Below are positions 11,551 through 21,529 of a DNA stretch of 64,000 bases, in pieces. Made by a program: the position numbers and the translations under genes. Location of the stretch: assembly GCA_947172415.1 (NCBI GenBank), contig OX359201.1:2108001-2172000 (forward strand), read 5' to 3'. The stretch's first letter is position 1, and the number at the start of each line of letters is the position of its first letter. The notes beneath the pieces were generated by a model. That model had not been told where the DNA came from. It searched no databases and saw nothing but the letters and a program-made list of their open reading frames with translations. This DNA comes from Chondrosia reniformis. Its lineage: Eukaryota > Porifera > Demospongiae > Chondrillida > Chondrillidae.

Positions 11551-12741
11551 ATGGCTGGTTTACGTGTAATGGAATCATTGATGGCGCGGCAGTTTAGTCA
11601 GAGAAATGGTACTACTATCGTAAGCAAATTCTGTTCTGGTGCTGTCTTCGGAGGAGGTTCTAGCAAAGGTTATTCTGTCCCGCCTGAACACCACCCTCAC
11701 AAGGCCTGCATGGTCGGCTGGCCTTGGGATGGCCAGAGGTGGCCTTGTAACGCTGTTCGTGCCAAAGAAAATATAAAGAAGATCATCAAAACGCTTATTG
11801 ACGAAGGAGAAGAAAACGTCATACTCATAGCCCACCCTGAAAAACCTGCTTTTACGCCACTAGACATTGCAGATCTCACTCCTCTCTGCAGTACAGATAG
11901 AAGAACTCGTCTTGAAATTTGGGCCGCCCCATTAGACGACTGCTACTTGAGAGATATTGCTCCTACATTTGTTGTCAATAAGGAGCAGAAGAAACTACGC
12001 GGTATATCCTGGAAGTTTAATGATTATGGCTGGCAAAACCCATCTTTCAATTGGAAGAATTCTGCCAATTTGGCTAAAGCACTTTGTGACAAAATGGCCA
12101 TAGGATGTGTCCAAAGTGACCTAGTCTGCGAAGGAGGAGCCATTGTCTTTAACGGTCTTGATACTGTCATTGCTACCAAATCAGTTCTCTGCGACTACAA
12201 GCGTAATCCCGGATGGTTGGTGGAGGACATTGAGGATAGCCTTAAGTTTGCATTAGGCTGTGAGAAGGTCATTTGGCTTGAGAAGGGTCTACCTCACGAC
12301 ACTACAGGAGGCCATGCTGACAATCTAGTGTCCTTTGTGAGTCCCACTGAGACAGTCCTGTCGTGGGTAGATAAGGAGAGAGATCCAGAAACACACAAGA
12401 TCCTTTCTTCTGTCAAGGAATGTTTGGAATATCATGGTTTGACTGTCAATACTGTAGATTTACCAGACCAAGTGTTTGTTACTCCAGATGAAATTGCTAC
12501 CATGCCAGTGGGTTCACTGAAGGAAGACAAAAAGCCTGCTTCTTATGTTAACTTCTATATAGCCAATAGAGCTGTAATAGTTCCACAATTTGATCAACCC
12601 CACTGGGATAGCAAAGCTATTGCCACTTTGGAAAAGGTTTTTGCAGGTAGCAATCGCAAAGTAGTCGGAGTTCCTACATTGGGTCTGATGAAAGGTGGAG
12701 GCAATATACACTGTCTAACACAACAGGTTCCAAGTATTTAA
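11551..12741 (+). CDS. Agmatine deiminase family, copy B
   Basis: Intact intronless 396-residue frame, nearly identical to copy A. The GGHADN loop and GGGNIHCLTQQ catalytic motif are present. Differences include MAGLRVMESLMARQ at the start, RAKEN for HAKEN, AAPLDDCYLRDIAPTF (A has VPLDD and IAPIF), AIGCVQSD for AIECVQSD, and EKGLPHD for DKGLPHD. The upstream 400 bases are shared with copies A and C but lack the 5116-5516 MITE. All four copies remain open with mostly conservative changes, so purifying selection or recent duplication keeps them intact. Confidence 0.93.
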   Translation: MAGLRVMESLMARQFSQRNGTTIVSKFCSGAVFGGGSSKGYSVPPEHHPHKACMVGWPWDGQRWPCNAVRAKENIKKIIKTLIDEGEENVILIAHPEKPAFTPLDIADLTPLCSTDRRTRLEIWAAPLDDCYLRDIAPTFVVNKEQKKLRGISWKFNDYGWQNPSFNWKNSANLAKALCDKMAIGCVQSDLVCEGGAIVFNGLDTVIATKSVLCDYKRNPGWLVEDIEDSLKFALGCEKVIWLEKGLPHDTTGGHADNLVSFVSPTETVLSWVDKERDPETHKILSSVKECLEYHGLTVNTVDLPDQVFVTPDEIATMPVGSLKEDKKPASYVNFYIANRAVIVPQFDQPHWDSKAIATLEKVFAGSNRKVVGVPTLGLMKGGGNIHCLTQQVPSI

Positions 12742-12869
12742 CAATATTTGTATATAGAAGATTAATTCTTTGAAATGTTTTACACTTTATATATAATTAG
12801 TATTAACAAACATATAGGTACGTATACTGTATCTTTAAACATTTGCACATGTAACAACTTTTTTTTTCT

Positions 12870-13290
12870 TTTTTCATTCAAGTCAAGTCAAGTATCTTAT
12901 TTATAGACTGGGGAGGCCATTGGCTACTATAATAGGCACCCAGTATTAAAGGTGAGGGATGAAAAAAAAATTGGGTAACATGAGAATAAGAGCATGAGTG
13001 GGGGAAAAGCTGGTCGAAAATAAAAGGTATAATACATAAAAATAAATAAAATAATTTAAGTCAAATTAAGAACAATAATAGGTTAACTGTTTATAGAATT
13101 ACCAGCTAGCACTGAAAACGTGGCCAGGGTTGAGGCTATCTTTGCATCTGTAGGAAGTTATCTTTTTGGATTGTGGAGACGTTCTAGTCTCAAGTAATTA
13201 GTGGTAGACAAAAGGTGCAGGTCTGCCAACTAATACATCCAAAACATTTAGCCTCTGCATGTGCTCTACAAAGGAATTACATCCTGAATG
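12870..13290 (-). mobile_element. LINE 3' remnant in unit B
   Basis: Minus-strand counterpart of 6923-7330: AAGTC repeats, then sequence that in unit C extends into a recognisable reverse-transcriptase-ORF C-terminus. In B most of that protein part is deleted. Confidence 0.55.
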
Positions 13291-13530
13291 TGCAAATGCA
13301 TGCATGGAGAATGATGGCAGATGATAGTAAATGTGGGAGCTATATATACATATGGCTTGGAAGAGGAGATTTTAGCTAAAGATGGTAGTTTCTATACAAT
13401 GGACCTGGTGGATTCCAGAAGGCTAGGGAGTTTAGAGACTGCTCATGCTCTATATAGGGGATGCATGGGTGAAATTAAATTTGCTAACCTATATACAAGT
13501 ATCCATGAAGAAATCATTATTCTAAGTATG

Positions 13531-14046
13531 CCAGACCTGCCAAGGCTAGGCTTAGAGCATGCGTGAGACTTTCTCAAGAAATGAGTGAGACTGCCCCAAA
13601 AATGCGTGAGATTTCAAAAAAGAAAATTTCGCTCGCTACGCTCGCGTACTTTTCCCTCAATACCCTTACTGTTAACATTAGATGGCTAATACCATACATT
13701 ACGTCATCAATTAAAAATGGAGGAGAAAGTGCCGCTACGCTTACGGATTACTGCTAGATCATGAGTCTATAAGTCGTAATAAATGGGATACGGATAGATC
13801 ATCGACAAGAATTTAAAGATATATACTCCACAGCCAAGGAATAGCCCATCAGCCTGTATGGCTGATCTGCCTGCTGGGGGTCCTGCAAGACCTAGACTAG
13901 AGTGAGTGTGACAGTGAGTGAGAATCAGGAAAAGGCGTGAGATCTGGCACAGATATGCGTGTGAGCGTGACATGAGAGTCAAATGCGTGTGTCTCACGCC
14001 AGATGCGTGTGTCTCACGCCAGATGCGTGAGACTTGGCAGGTCTGG
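13531..14046. mobile_element. 516 bp MITE with perfect terminal repeats, inserted in unit B
   Basis: Begins CCAGACCTGCCAAG and ends CTTGGCAGGTCTGG, an exact 14-bp inverted repeat. TATG lies directly on both sides (13527-13530 and 14047-14050). In unit A the same spot is uninterrupted (CTAAGTATGCATTG near 7566), which proves the insertion and its 4-bp target duplication. Internally it is rich in GCGTGAGAC-type repeats, including two tandem copies of about 20 bases near 13985-14025. No transposase is encoded. Confidence 0.88.
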
Positions 14047-14849
14047 TATGCATTGTTTTGCCACTCACTCAAGTACTTCGTACTGAGCGAATACCACTTG
14101 GTGCAATCCTGCATGAATGGCGTAGAAGGACTACAGAGTCACAGTCAGTCTGCATCGATCATTATAATTCAAACAGATCTAGAGTTACAGGTGGAACTAC
14201 TTCCCAGGGCACTGCTAGTTTATAGACCATATTAGCTTATACTTATTGTTGGCTTCCAGTATAAGGTGTCTCCGAGGGATGGCTTCCAAAAGGTGTCTCC
14301 GAGGGATGGCTTGTCGAAGGGAGTCTCTAATTTCTTGTGTGAACACAAAATCGTAGTGCAAATTAAAAAATTAAGATTTACCGATCGTGACCATTGTCGT
14401 ATATATACGCGTATATAACTTAAACCCGAAGGAAATTATAGCAGTGACATCTTGTCTTGCAACTTGAGTTCTCCCAAGAATATAAAATGTTATAAGAAAC
14501 AATTCATGCATTTGAAACATTTTTACGCGAAGGCTCTATTCATCAAAAACATTTTCCCCCGCATGTGTCCTATAGGCTTGATTTTTGTATCACTCATACC
14601 AATAATGAAGTGTTTTCCCCCTATACGTATAGCGAATGTCTTTTTGCATATACATGGCGAACTCTCTTATTCTGAATTTTGTATGAATTATTACACAACT
14701 ATAACATGTATAATGTATGGTGTAAATAGTGTATTAGATTTTTCATAGACATAGCTAAGTTTTGAGTATACACACGTGGATGCACTTGCAATCAGTTTTT
14801 CTGGTCCAATTGTTCACTTTGATATAGCTTATAGACAATCCAGCTGAGA

Positions 14850-15521
14850 TTAAGGACAAGAAAATGTCTTTACCAGTACCTCACAGAGGCCTTGACCAAT
14901 ACGAGGTGGGTCTGGATACCTGTTTAGATTCATTACACGGTTAATCCCAAAATAGAGAACAGGGACGGGCTCAAGTAGTGTGAAGAGGAATCTGCTCTTA
15001 TAACATCTTTGAAATCCAAAATGATTGTCAACTTCAACATGTTGATCACCAACAATGACAGTCACATGATTTGTCATAACGTCAGGAGTCCACTGATTCC
15101 CATAAAGTAGGCGACCTGGAAGAAGATTAGCGGCCACATAAAATCCCTTTCCATAATTGTGGACCTCTGTAGCTTCAGAAGCAGGTGAAGTACCTCCCCA
15201 ACCGTCAGCAAATGTTTCTGAAAGGTGAAAGTTCCAACCTGATGCACCACTGTTGTAGTCAAAATAGAAGTCAAATTGCATGTAATTCTGCTGTTTCTCT
15301 TCTATTGGAGCTGGGAAAGGAATGATGACAATTCCTTTAGCGTTACACTTTCCAGTGAGATCATAAGGTCCAGTATGCCAGTAAATACCTGAATCATTCT
15401 TTATAAAGCTTGAACCATCACTAAGGTTAGCTTCAAAAATCAATTCTCTGTTTGCAGCACAACATGAACAAGTTGCTTCTATCTGAATCCACGACAAAGC
15501 TATCACGATAAGTACCAACAT
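14850..15521 (-). CDS. Secreted protein of unknown family, 223 residues (intact copy)
   Basis: A single open frame starting with a good signal peptide (MLVLIVIALSWIQIEA) followed by CSCC. The mature part is rich in beta-prone and aromatic residues: GIYWHTGPYDL, YMQFDFYFDYNSG, GWNFHLSETFADGWGG, VTVIVGDQHVEV, FLFTLLEPVPVLYFGI, ending CEVLVKTFSCP. The alternation suggests a beta-sandwich, possibly lectin-like, but I do not recognise the family and claim no function. Cysteines at both ends could form disulfides. Three broken relatives lie at 4323-4465, 8332-9287 and 22270-22605, so this may be the only working copy here. It points away from the upstream deiminase. Confidence 0.7.
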   Translation of the reverse strand: MLVLIVIALSWIQIEATCSCCAANRELIFEANLSDGSSFIKNDSGIYWHTGPYDLTGKCNAKGIVIIPFPAPIEEKQQNYMQFDFYFDYNSGASGWNFHLSETFADGWGGTSPASEATEVHNYGKGFYVAANLLPGRLLYGNQWTPDVMTNHVTVIVGDQHVEVDNHFGFQRCYKSRFLFTLLEPVPVLYFGINRVMNLNRYPDPPRIGQGLCEVLVKTFSCP

Positions 15522-15635
15522 GTTACTGATTCAGGCTGAACTTGCAGATCTGTATAGAGTTCTCTTTATATACACACAAAATCGTTATGACCTATAATGT
15601 TAATTGATAAATTGGCCTTGCATGAGTGATATATA

Positions 15636-16061
15636 CGGGAAAAAAATAGGGGCACTTTAAGATCCAAAGCCGATATTAAAGCATCGATATCATCATCATT
15701 TAACTCTGGATATTACCCCTGCCCACTCATGTCCCCTTAGGAGCGCAATGAGCTAATGGACGGAACCGAAGTTGGCTTGATGGGAACCAGAGTCTCCCCT
15801 TAGCCACTCAAAAAGATGGTCGAGCCATAGACAGCTGTTTCGTCCTTATTAGGACTCGTCAGTATGGCATACGATGGAAGTTTGAGTGGCTAGTCTGCCA
15901 ATAATTACTCCCAGAAGCAAAAAAGCTTTATCTGCAGATAAGGGGTACAACCAAAAGTGTGGCTGACCACTAATATGGAAAAAATAGGGGCACTTTAAGA
16001 TCCAAAGCCGATATTAAAGCATTGATGTCATCATCATTTAACTCTGGATATTACCCCTGCC
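15636..16061 (-). mobile_element. Retrozyme-like or pLTR-like element with hammerhead ribozyme
   Basis: The stretch contains about 1.26 tandem copies of a roughly 337-base unit: 15638-15723 repeats at 15976-16061 with few changes (AGGGGCACTTTAAGATCC in both). TGATATAT lies directly on both sides (15628-15635 and 16062-16069), an 8-bp target duplication. The unit carries a complete hammerhead ribozyme on the minus strand. Tandem units, a ribozyme per unit, short length and no open frame fit metazoan retrozymes or the pLTR of a Penelope-like element. These families are known; the assignment is inference. Confidence 0.75.
15802..15892 (-). ncRNA. Type I hammerhead self-cleaving ribozyme
   Basis: On the minus strand the core reads CTGACGA (15862-15856), stem II GTCCT-AATA-AGGAC (perfect 5 bp), GAAA (15841-15838), then the self-complementary stem III bases ACAGCTGT and the cleavage-site C at 15830. 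Stem I pairs GCCATA with TATGGC perfectly next to the core. After an internal loop it closes with an 11-bp outer helix, AGCCACTCAAA with TTTGAGTGGCT. All invariant core bases are present. The palindromic, loopless stem III implies cleavage as a dimer or tandem transcript. Predicted cut: after 15830 on the minus strand. Confidence 0.9.
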
Positions 16062-16280
16062 TGATATATTCTGATAGGTTTCTAAGCTTAAAGGTCTGTA
16101 GAAAAATAATGTAAGAAGTAAGCACATTGGTCACCAGTGACTAGTATTGAGTTGATAGTTGTGGTCAGGTTTTCAATAAATTAATGCACCTTCCTAATTA
16201 AATTTTGAAATTATACATATGTACATACACTTATATACACAGGAAAAACTCTATAAGTACATTACTAATAAAAACTATTA

Positions 16281-16497
16281 GTACCTTTATACTTACACCC
16301 GGAAAACCCTACAAGTACATTACCTTTACATTTAGTACTTTTACCTTTATACTTACACCCGAAAAACCCTATAAGTACATTACCTTTACATTTAGTACTT
16401 TTACCTTTATACTTACACCCAAAAAACCCTATAAGTACATTACCTTTACATTTGGTACTTTTACCTTTATACTTACACCCGAAAAACCCTATAAGTA
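16281..16497. repeat. 60-base tandem repeat, about 3.6 copies
   Basis: Unit of about 60 bases containing CCTTTATACTTACACCC and CCCTATAAGTACATTACC. Related, more diverged arrays lie at about 9600-9830 and 19150-19480, the latter in opposite sense (GGTAAATGTACTTATAGGG). The period is a multiple of three, so the minus strand shows a repeated peptide (IGFFGCKYKGK). I regard that as a by-product. Confidence 0.8.
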
Positions 16498-16917
16498 TAA
16501 TAATAATAGTAATAATGATTATTAGAGAGACAATCAATAATCTCACCAGCCAAATAGGCTTACTATATAGTCACAAAAAATTGGTGGGGGTGATTACATT
16601 AAGTTAATTGTGAATAAAAGGGAATGCCTAAGTTTATACATCTTAAACAAAAAGTGGATAATTCTATTATTGTCTGTGTTTAAGAGAACTAGCTTGTTGC
16701 TTTGGGACATGGACATGCATTTACGGTTGATTTGGTTATAATAAGCAAACAAGTCAGATCTGATAGAGTTCAGTTTAGTGCAGTACAATAGAAAATGAGT
16801 TTGGTCCTCTACTGTACTCCCACGACATACTTGGCAGAGCCTCTGCCGAAATGGTATGGAGGTGTAACGACCAACCTCAACAGCCAGGGGAAGACAACCA
16901 GTACGAAGACCAGCCAT
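16495..16917 (-). mobile_element. LINE C-terminal fragment with AAT tail
   Basis: The minus frame 16917-16594 has CQVCRGSTVEDQTHFLLYC, the CxxC...HxxxxC zinc-knuckle pattern found at the C-terminus of many non-LTR retrotransposon polymerases (zf-RVT). It is followed by a short 3' stretch and a degenerate AAT repeat at about 16495-16520. It is truncated at the 5' end. Confidence 0.65.
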
Positions 16918-16991
16918 GATTCTTTTTCTACCTATATTATCTAAACCTTTTCACTTACACTGGAAAACCCCTAGATATATATACTTAATGA

Positions 16992-17672
16992 TAATAGCCA
17001 ATCAGTTAATGGAACACTATAATGAACTCATTATATAGATGTTGTCATTAAGCTAAGAATAAAAGAACCAAAAATAGACCTATGGTATAGCCGTTCTCTC
17101 TGCTCAGAGTCAACTTGTGGTTAGTTAAAATCCCACAAGAAGCTGTTCTGGCAGTTCAAAAAGCTAATATAATGCATATGTTATTGATGTTTAAGGTGAT
17201 TACCAGTAATATATAAATTAATTAGGATGGTCATGTATTATTTTTGCACCCTCACTACATAATACTGCCGTATTCTCTGAGAGTAACAGCCTTAAGGTAG
17301 CTGAAGTATAGGGATGGTGCACCCAAATATAGAAAGTGATGTGTATGGATAAGTAACTTAATTTCAGTTTGCCACTTCTATATGTGGTTAGCTACGTACA
17401 TCTCTTGTCATCACTATCTTGTTTCAACAACAACAACAAATGCATGTATTAGCTTTTTGAACTGCCAGAACAGCTTCTTGTGGGATTTTAACTAATATAA
17501 ACAGAAAGGTTTCTCCGAGTAGACAGAACAGCTACTGTAGGTCTACTTTTGGTTCCTGATTTTCTTTTATTCTTAGCTAAACTAATGTCAGGAATATCAG
17601 GAATCAGGAATATCAGGGACAACATCTGTATAAATGAGTTCATTAAAGTGTTCCATTAACAGATTGGCTATT
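16992..17672. mobile_element. Foldback element with arms of about 175 bases
   Basis: The left arm (AATAGCCAATCAGTTAATGG through CAGAACAGC-complement near 17168) is matched in reverse by 17448-17672. Examples are CCCACAAGAAGCTGTTCTGG near 17130 with its complement near 17475, and TTAATGGAACACT with its complement near 17655. No coding capacity. Confidence 0.75.
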
Positions 17673-17683
17673 TTATAAAGTAT

Positions 17684-17979
17684 AGTAATATTAAAATTAT
17701 AATCAAGTACTAGCTACACATGCAGTGCAAGTTACAAATTTAAAGAGATCCAAGTGACCCATAGGATAATCAGTATTCTAAACAGTACAAGACTTTAGTC
17801 ACACTGTTGCAGGCTTTGAAATCCTCAACTACTGCATAGAGAGTAGTAGTTGATACAGATCATCCAAGGTAGAACACATGGCCTACCAATTACCTTTTCA
17901 CACCTTAGTATAGATCTCTTTAAATTTGTAACTTACACTGCATGTGTAGCTAGTACTTGATTGTAATTTTAATATTACT
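17684..17979. mobile_element. MITE with nearly perfect 67-bp terminal inverted repeats
   Basis: Arms AGTAATATTAAAATTATAAT... to ...AAATTTAAAGAGATC face each other with about three mismatches over 67 bases. A further partial arm copy lies at about 17993-18055. Confidence 0.8.
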
Positions 17980-18163
17980 GTATATACTAGTAGTCACTTA
18001 AATTTGTAACTTGTACTGTGTAGTACTTGATTATAATTTAAATATTTTATAAAATTGCCAGTAACTTTCACTGTGTAGTGTATTTGAGTGTAATTAGCCA
18101 GCAAAGTACTTCACTATTCACTATGAACAATTTCGTTAGGAGATTCCACTGTACACATGGATA

Positions 18164-18301
18164 AGAATAAAGCCTTGTTGAACGTCAGTTTACTAATTGT
18201 GGACATTTCAACCTGGAGGTCTTCATCAGTAATCTAGGAATGGGAATATCAAGTAGGAACTTAGTAAATTCATGTTGCTGACGCTCAACAAGGCTTTATT
18301 C
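18164..18301. mobile_element. 138 bp MITE with a degenerate hammerhead-like core
   Basis: Terminal repeat AGAATAAAGCCTTGTTGAAC with one mismatch to the opposite end. Inside, the minus strand reads CTGATGA-A-GACC-TCCA-GGTT-GAAA-TGTC, a hammerhead-like core with one extra A after CTGATGA. A matching stem I is not evident, so activity is doubtful. Confidence 0.65.
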
Positions 18302-19776
18302 TCATAATGATCGCAACAAACACTCCTTATTCCTACGCAAGGACAAGTAAAAATATGAACAAAAAAAACATAAGAAGAGAAGACAGAGCGCTTAAATTAC
18401 CAAACTTTAATACGGTCGACTAAACGAATTTCTTTTGCATCAATATAGGGACAACTCTGCCTCAAACTTAACGGGAACGTATACAAATACGCTTTATCTA
18501 ACCTTCGCTACAACTCGCTTATTCGGTAGCTCCTTCTCGGTAGGAGAGCATCGACTTGTCATAGCCGTTCACAAAGGATGATCTTCTGTAACAACGAGGC
18601 GGTGACGTTTTCGCAACGTCACATAATAAGCCATTAAATATGTACGGAGCGACATACGAGATTGTTGGTGACGCACTAGAGAAACATCACAATACATGCA
18701 TCACAGATTGCGCACTGATCGTAAACTTGCATTCTTTATTATATCTTGATTATTTTGCAACTTTAATTAAGCAAAACTTCGCCAGACGTTTGTCATACAC
18801 ATGTACCATGATATATGTCGGTTTCACAGTGATCTGACCAATTGATAATTTTTATTAATATAACACTTGGTTTCAATATAAATTTCCTATATAGGTTTTC
18901 TATAGTCCTATGGCATTTTATATGCAAACTTTGTCCTCTGTTTTCTAACAAACAGAGACCTAAATAAAAAATCCCTTAATTTAAAATGAGTTTTATACCC
19001 TAAACTTTATGATACTATGCCCATTCTCTTGCTAGGTCCTTTCCTGGAGTCATATGTCATTGAATTATTTTTATATTATATTATATTATTTATTTATATA
19101 ATATTATATTAGATTACCTTAGTATATTGTAACTTGTACTGTATATATAGGTTCCAGTGTAAGTGTAAAGCACTTATAGGGTTTTCTGGTGCAAGTATAA
19201 AGGTAAATGTACTTATAGGGTCTTCACAGCATAATTATAGGGTATTTCCTATATAAAAGTAAAAGTACTTATATAGATTTTACAGCATACTTATAGGGTG
19301 TTTCCGATATAAAGGTAAATGTACTTATAGGGTCTTCACAGCATAATTATAGGGTATTTCCTATATAAAAGTAAAAGTACTTATATAGATTTACAGCATA
19401 CTTATAGGGTGTTTCTGATATAAAAGTAAATGTACTTATAGGGATTTTACAGCATACTTATAGGGTGTTTCCGATATAGGATAGGTAATTAAGCATTATC
19501 TAAATTGTAAAACTATTCTTGATATTTTAATCTTGTACTGTACATCCAACTTCTTCATAAAAGCATTCTATAAAAGAACCAAATTGTAAGTTTGGAATTT
19601 ATGTGTTGAATGTGCTGAAACTTATATATTCATATATATATATATAGCTAATTGGATGGTACGTACATCTTTTTTATCTTTAATTATTGCGTATATACAT
19701 GAGCATTTAAAAATTTCCTTCACAATTTTTAATGACACTATGTATATACGTATACGTACCATGGTTTTTCCAACAT
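18302..19776. other. Unit B spacer with the reverse-sense 60-base satellite
   Basis: 18302-19100 holds no recognisable gene. 19150-19480 is a diverged array related to 16281-16497. 19490-19776 matches unit A at about 9840-10090 closely. That match ends at the LINE insertion. Confidence 0.5.
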
Positions 19777-19788
19777 AAGTGTATGAAT

Positions 19789-21517
19789 GAATGTGCAGTG
19801 AAAAGGAAGAAGGAGGCATACAGTAGATGGCTTCAGGTAAAGTCAATAGGAGCAAAGGAAGAATACCGTAAAGCCAAAAGGGAAGCCAGCCACGTAATAA
19901 GGACAGCAAAAAATGATGAATGGAGGAGACTTGGTGAGGAACTTGAGGAGGATTATCAAAGGGGACAAGAAGGTTCTGGATGATAATTAGATCAGCAACA
20001 AAGAGGAGCCAACAAATGGGGACAGTATGTAGTGAGAGCGGTCAAATGGTGTGTGGGAAGGAAGAAGTCATAAATCGGTGGAAAGCACTACTAAAAGGAG
20101 ACACAAGTGTGGTACAAGCAGTAAAGAGAGTGGAACATAGTAAGGTAATGCATAATGATGAGGAGATAAGTTTGGAAGAAGTATATGCTAGCATAAGGGG
20201 ATTAAAGAATAGGAAATCACCCGGAGTATGCAGTATAACTGGTGAGATGCTGAAGTTAGGAGGTTTTGTAGTAGTGAAATGGATGCATCAGATTATAAAT
20301 CTGGCTTGGAAGAATGGAAGTATACCAGCAGACTGGAGGAGGGCCTTGATAATCCCCATACACAAGAAAGGGAGTAGATTGCAATGTAGAAATTACCGAG
20401 GCATTAGCCTGTTAAGCATACCAGGAGAGGTGTACGCTAGCATACTAGACAGAAGGGTGAGAGCCATCACTGAGGACAAATTACTTGAATAGCAAGGAGC
20501 CTTCAAAAGAAATATGAATTGCATAGACCACATGTTTACCCTGAGACACCTAGGAGGGAAGGTGATTGAGAAAAATAAAAAGATGGTTATGGTTTGCGTA
20601 GATCTGGAGAAGGTGTACGATAAAGTGGATAGGGGTTGCTATGGCAGGTGATTGATGCATATGGAGTCAGAGGCAGACTAGCAAGAGCAGTGAAATCACT
20701 GTATATGGGGTGTGAAGGCTGTGTCCGAGTGCTAGGAGAGAACTCTGAATGGTTCAAAGTGAAACAAGGGGTGAGACAAGGGTGCGTAATGTCCCCATGG
20801 CTGTTCAACATCTTCATTGACAACACAATACGGGAGGCTAGAGAGAGTTTTGTCGGAGGAGTAGAACTGAGCTGTTACCTTCTACTAGTTGTGGAGGAGG
20901 AAGAGGATGCACAGACTAATCTTAGGGGTGGCAGTATAGTGGATATGTCTGTGAATAATGAACCAATTGAGGTAGTGAGAGGGACAAAATATCTAGGAGC
21001 AATGTTTAATGAGGAAGGGACCTGTGATGATGAAATTGAGAAGAGAATCGGTGCAGCTTCAAAGGCAATTGGGGCACTTAGGAAGGAAGTACTGGAGAGG
21101 AGAGAGCTATCCAAGGACACCAAGATGAGAGTCTTTAATACAGTCATTATACCAACACTGACATACGGGTGTGAGACATGGACACTACAAAAGAGGCACA
21201 GAAGCAGTATACAAGCACTGGAGATGAGATATTTGAGAAGAGTTGAAGGAGTTACTAGAGCAGACAGAGTGAGGAATGAAGATATGCAAGAGGACAGACT
21301 GGTTAAGAGAGTGTTCTTAGATGAAGTACCAGGAAGGAGACCCAGAGGACGGCCTAGAAAGCGGTGGAGTGATGATCTCTGATGTATCTTGACTACTATT
21401 ACTATTTTTCTTTAATTTTCTTGTTTCTCCTTATCCAAAATATTTTAATACTGTATACTAGTGGCTACCTCCTGTATAGGAGATATGGCTGTATGGATTT
21501 GATTGATTGATTGATTG
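19789..21517 (+). mobile_element. Degenerate non-LTR retrotransposon with 12-bp target duplication
   Basis: AAGTGTATGAAT occurs on both sides (19777-19788 and 21518-21529), and unit A has it once, uninterrupted, near 10095. The coding sense is +: RKSPGVCSITGEMLK and IPIHKKG (about 20210-20375) are reverse-transcriptase motifs, then RGISLLS, GVRQGCVMSPWLFNIFID (about 20765-20820) and the C-terminal TYGCETWTL (about 21160). There is an in-frame stop at 20490, a frameshift near 20635, and the expected YADD catalytic block after ELSCYLLL is deleted. The 3' end is a GATT repeat. The 5' end is truncated. It is dead. Confidence 0.9.
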
Positions 21518-21529
21518 AAGTGTATGAAT

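Noticed and set aside
16200..16500. CRISPR-like regular repeats
   Set aside because: The copies are contiguous with no unique spacers, and the genome is eukaryotic.
16265..16546. Minus-strand frame encoding a repeated 20-residue Cys/Lys peptide
   Set aside because: It lies wholly in the 60-base satellite. The frame stays open because the period is a multiple of three. No start context, signal peptide or support outside the array.
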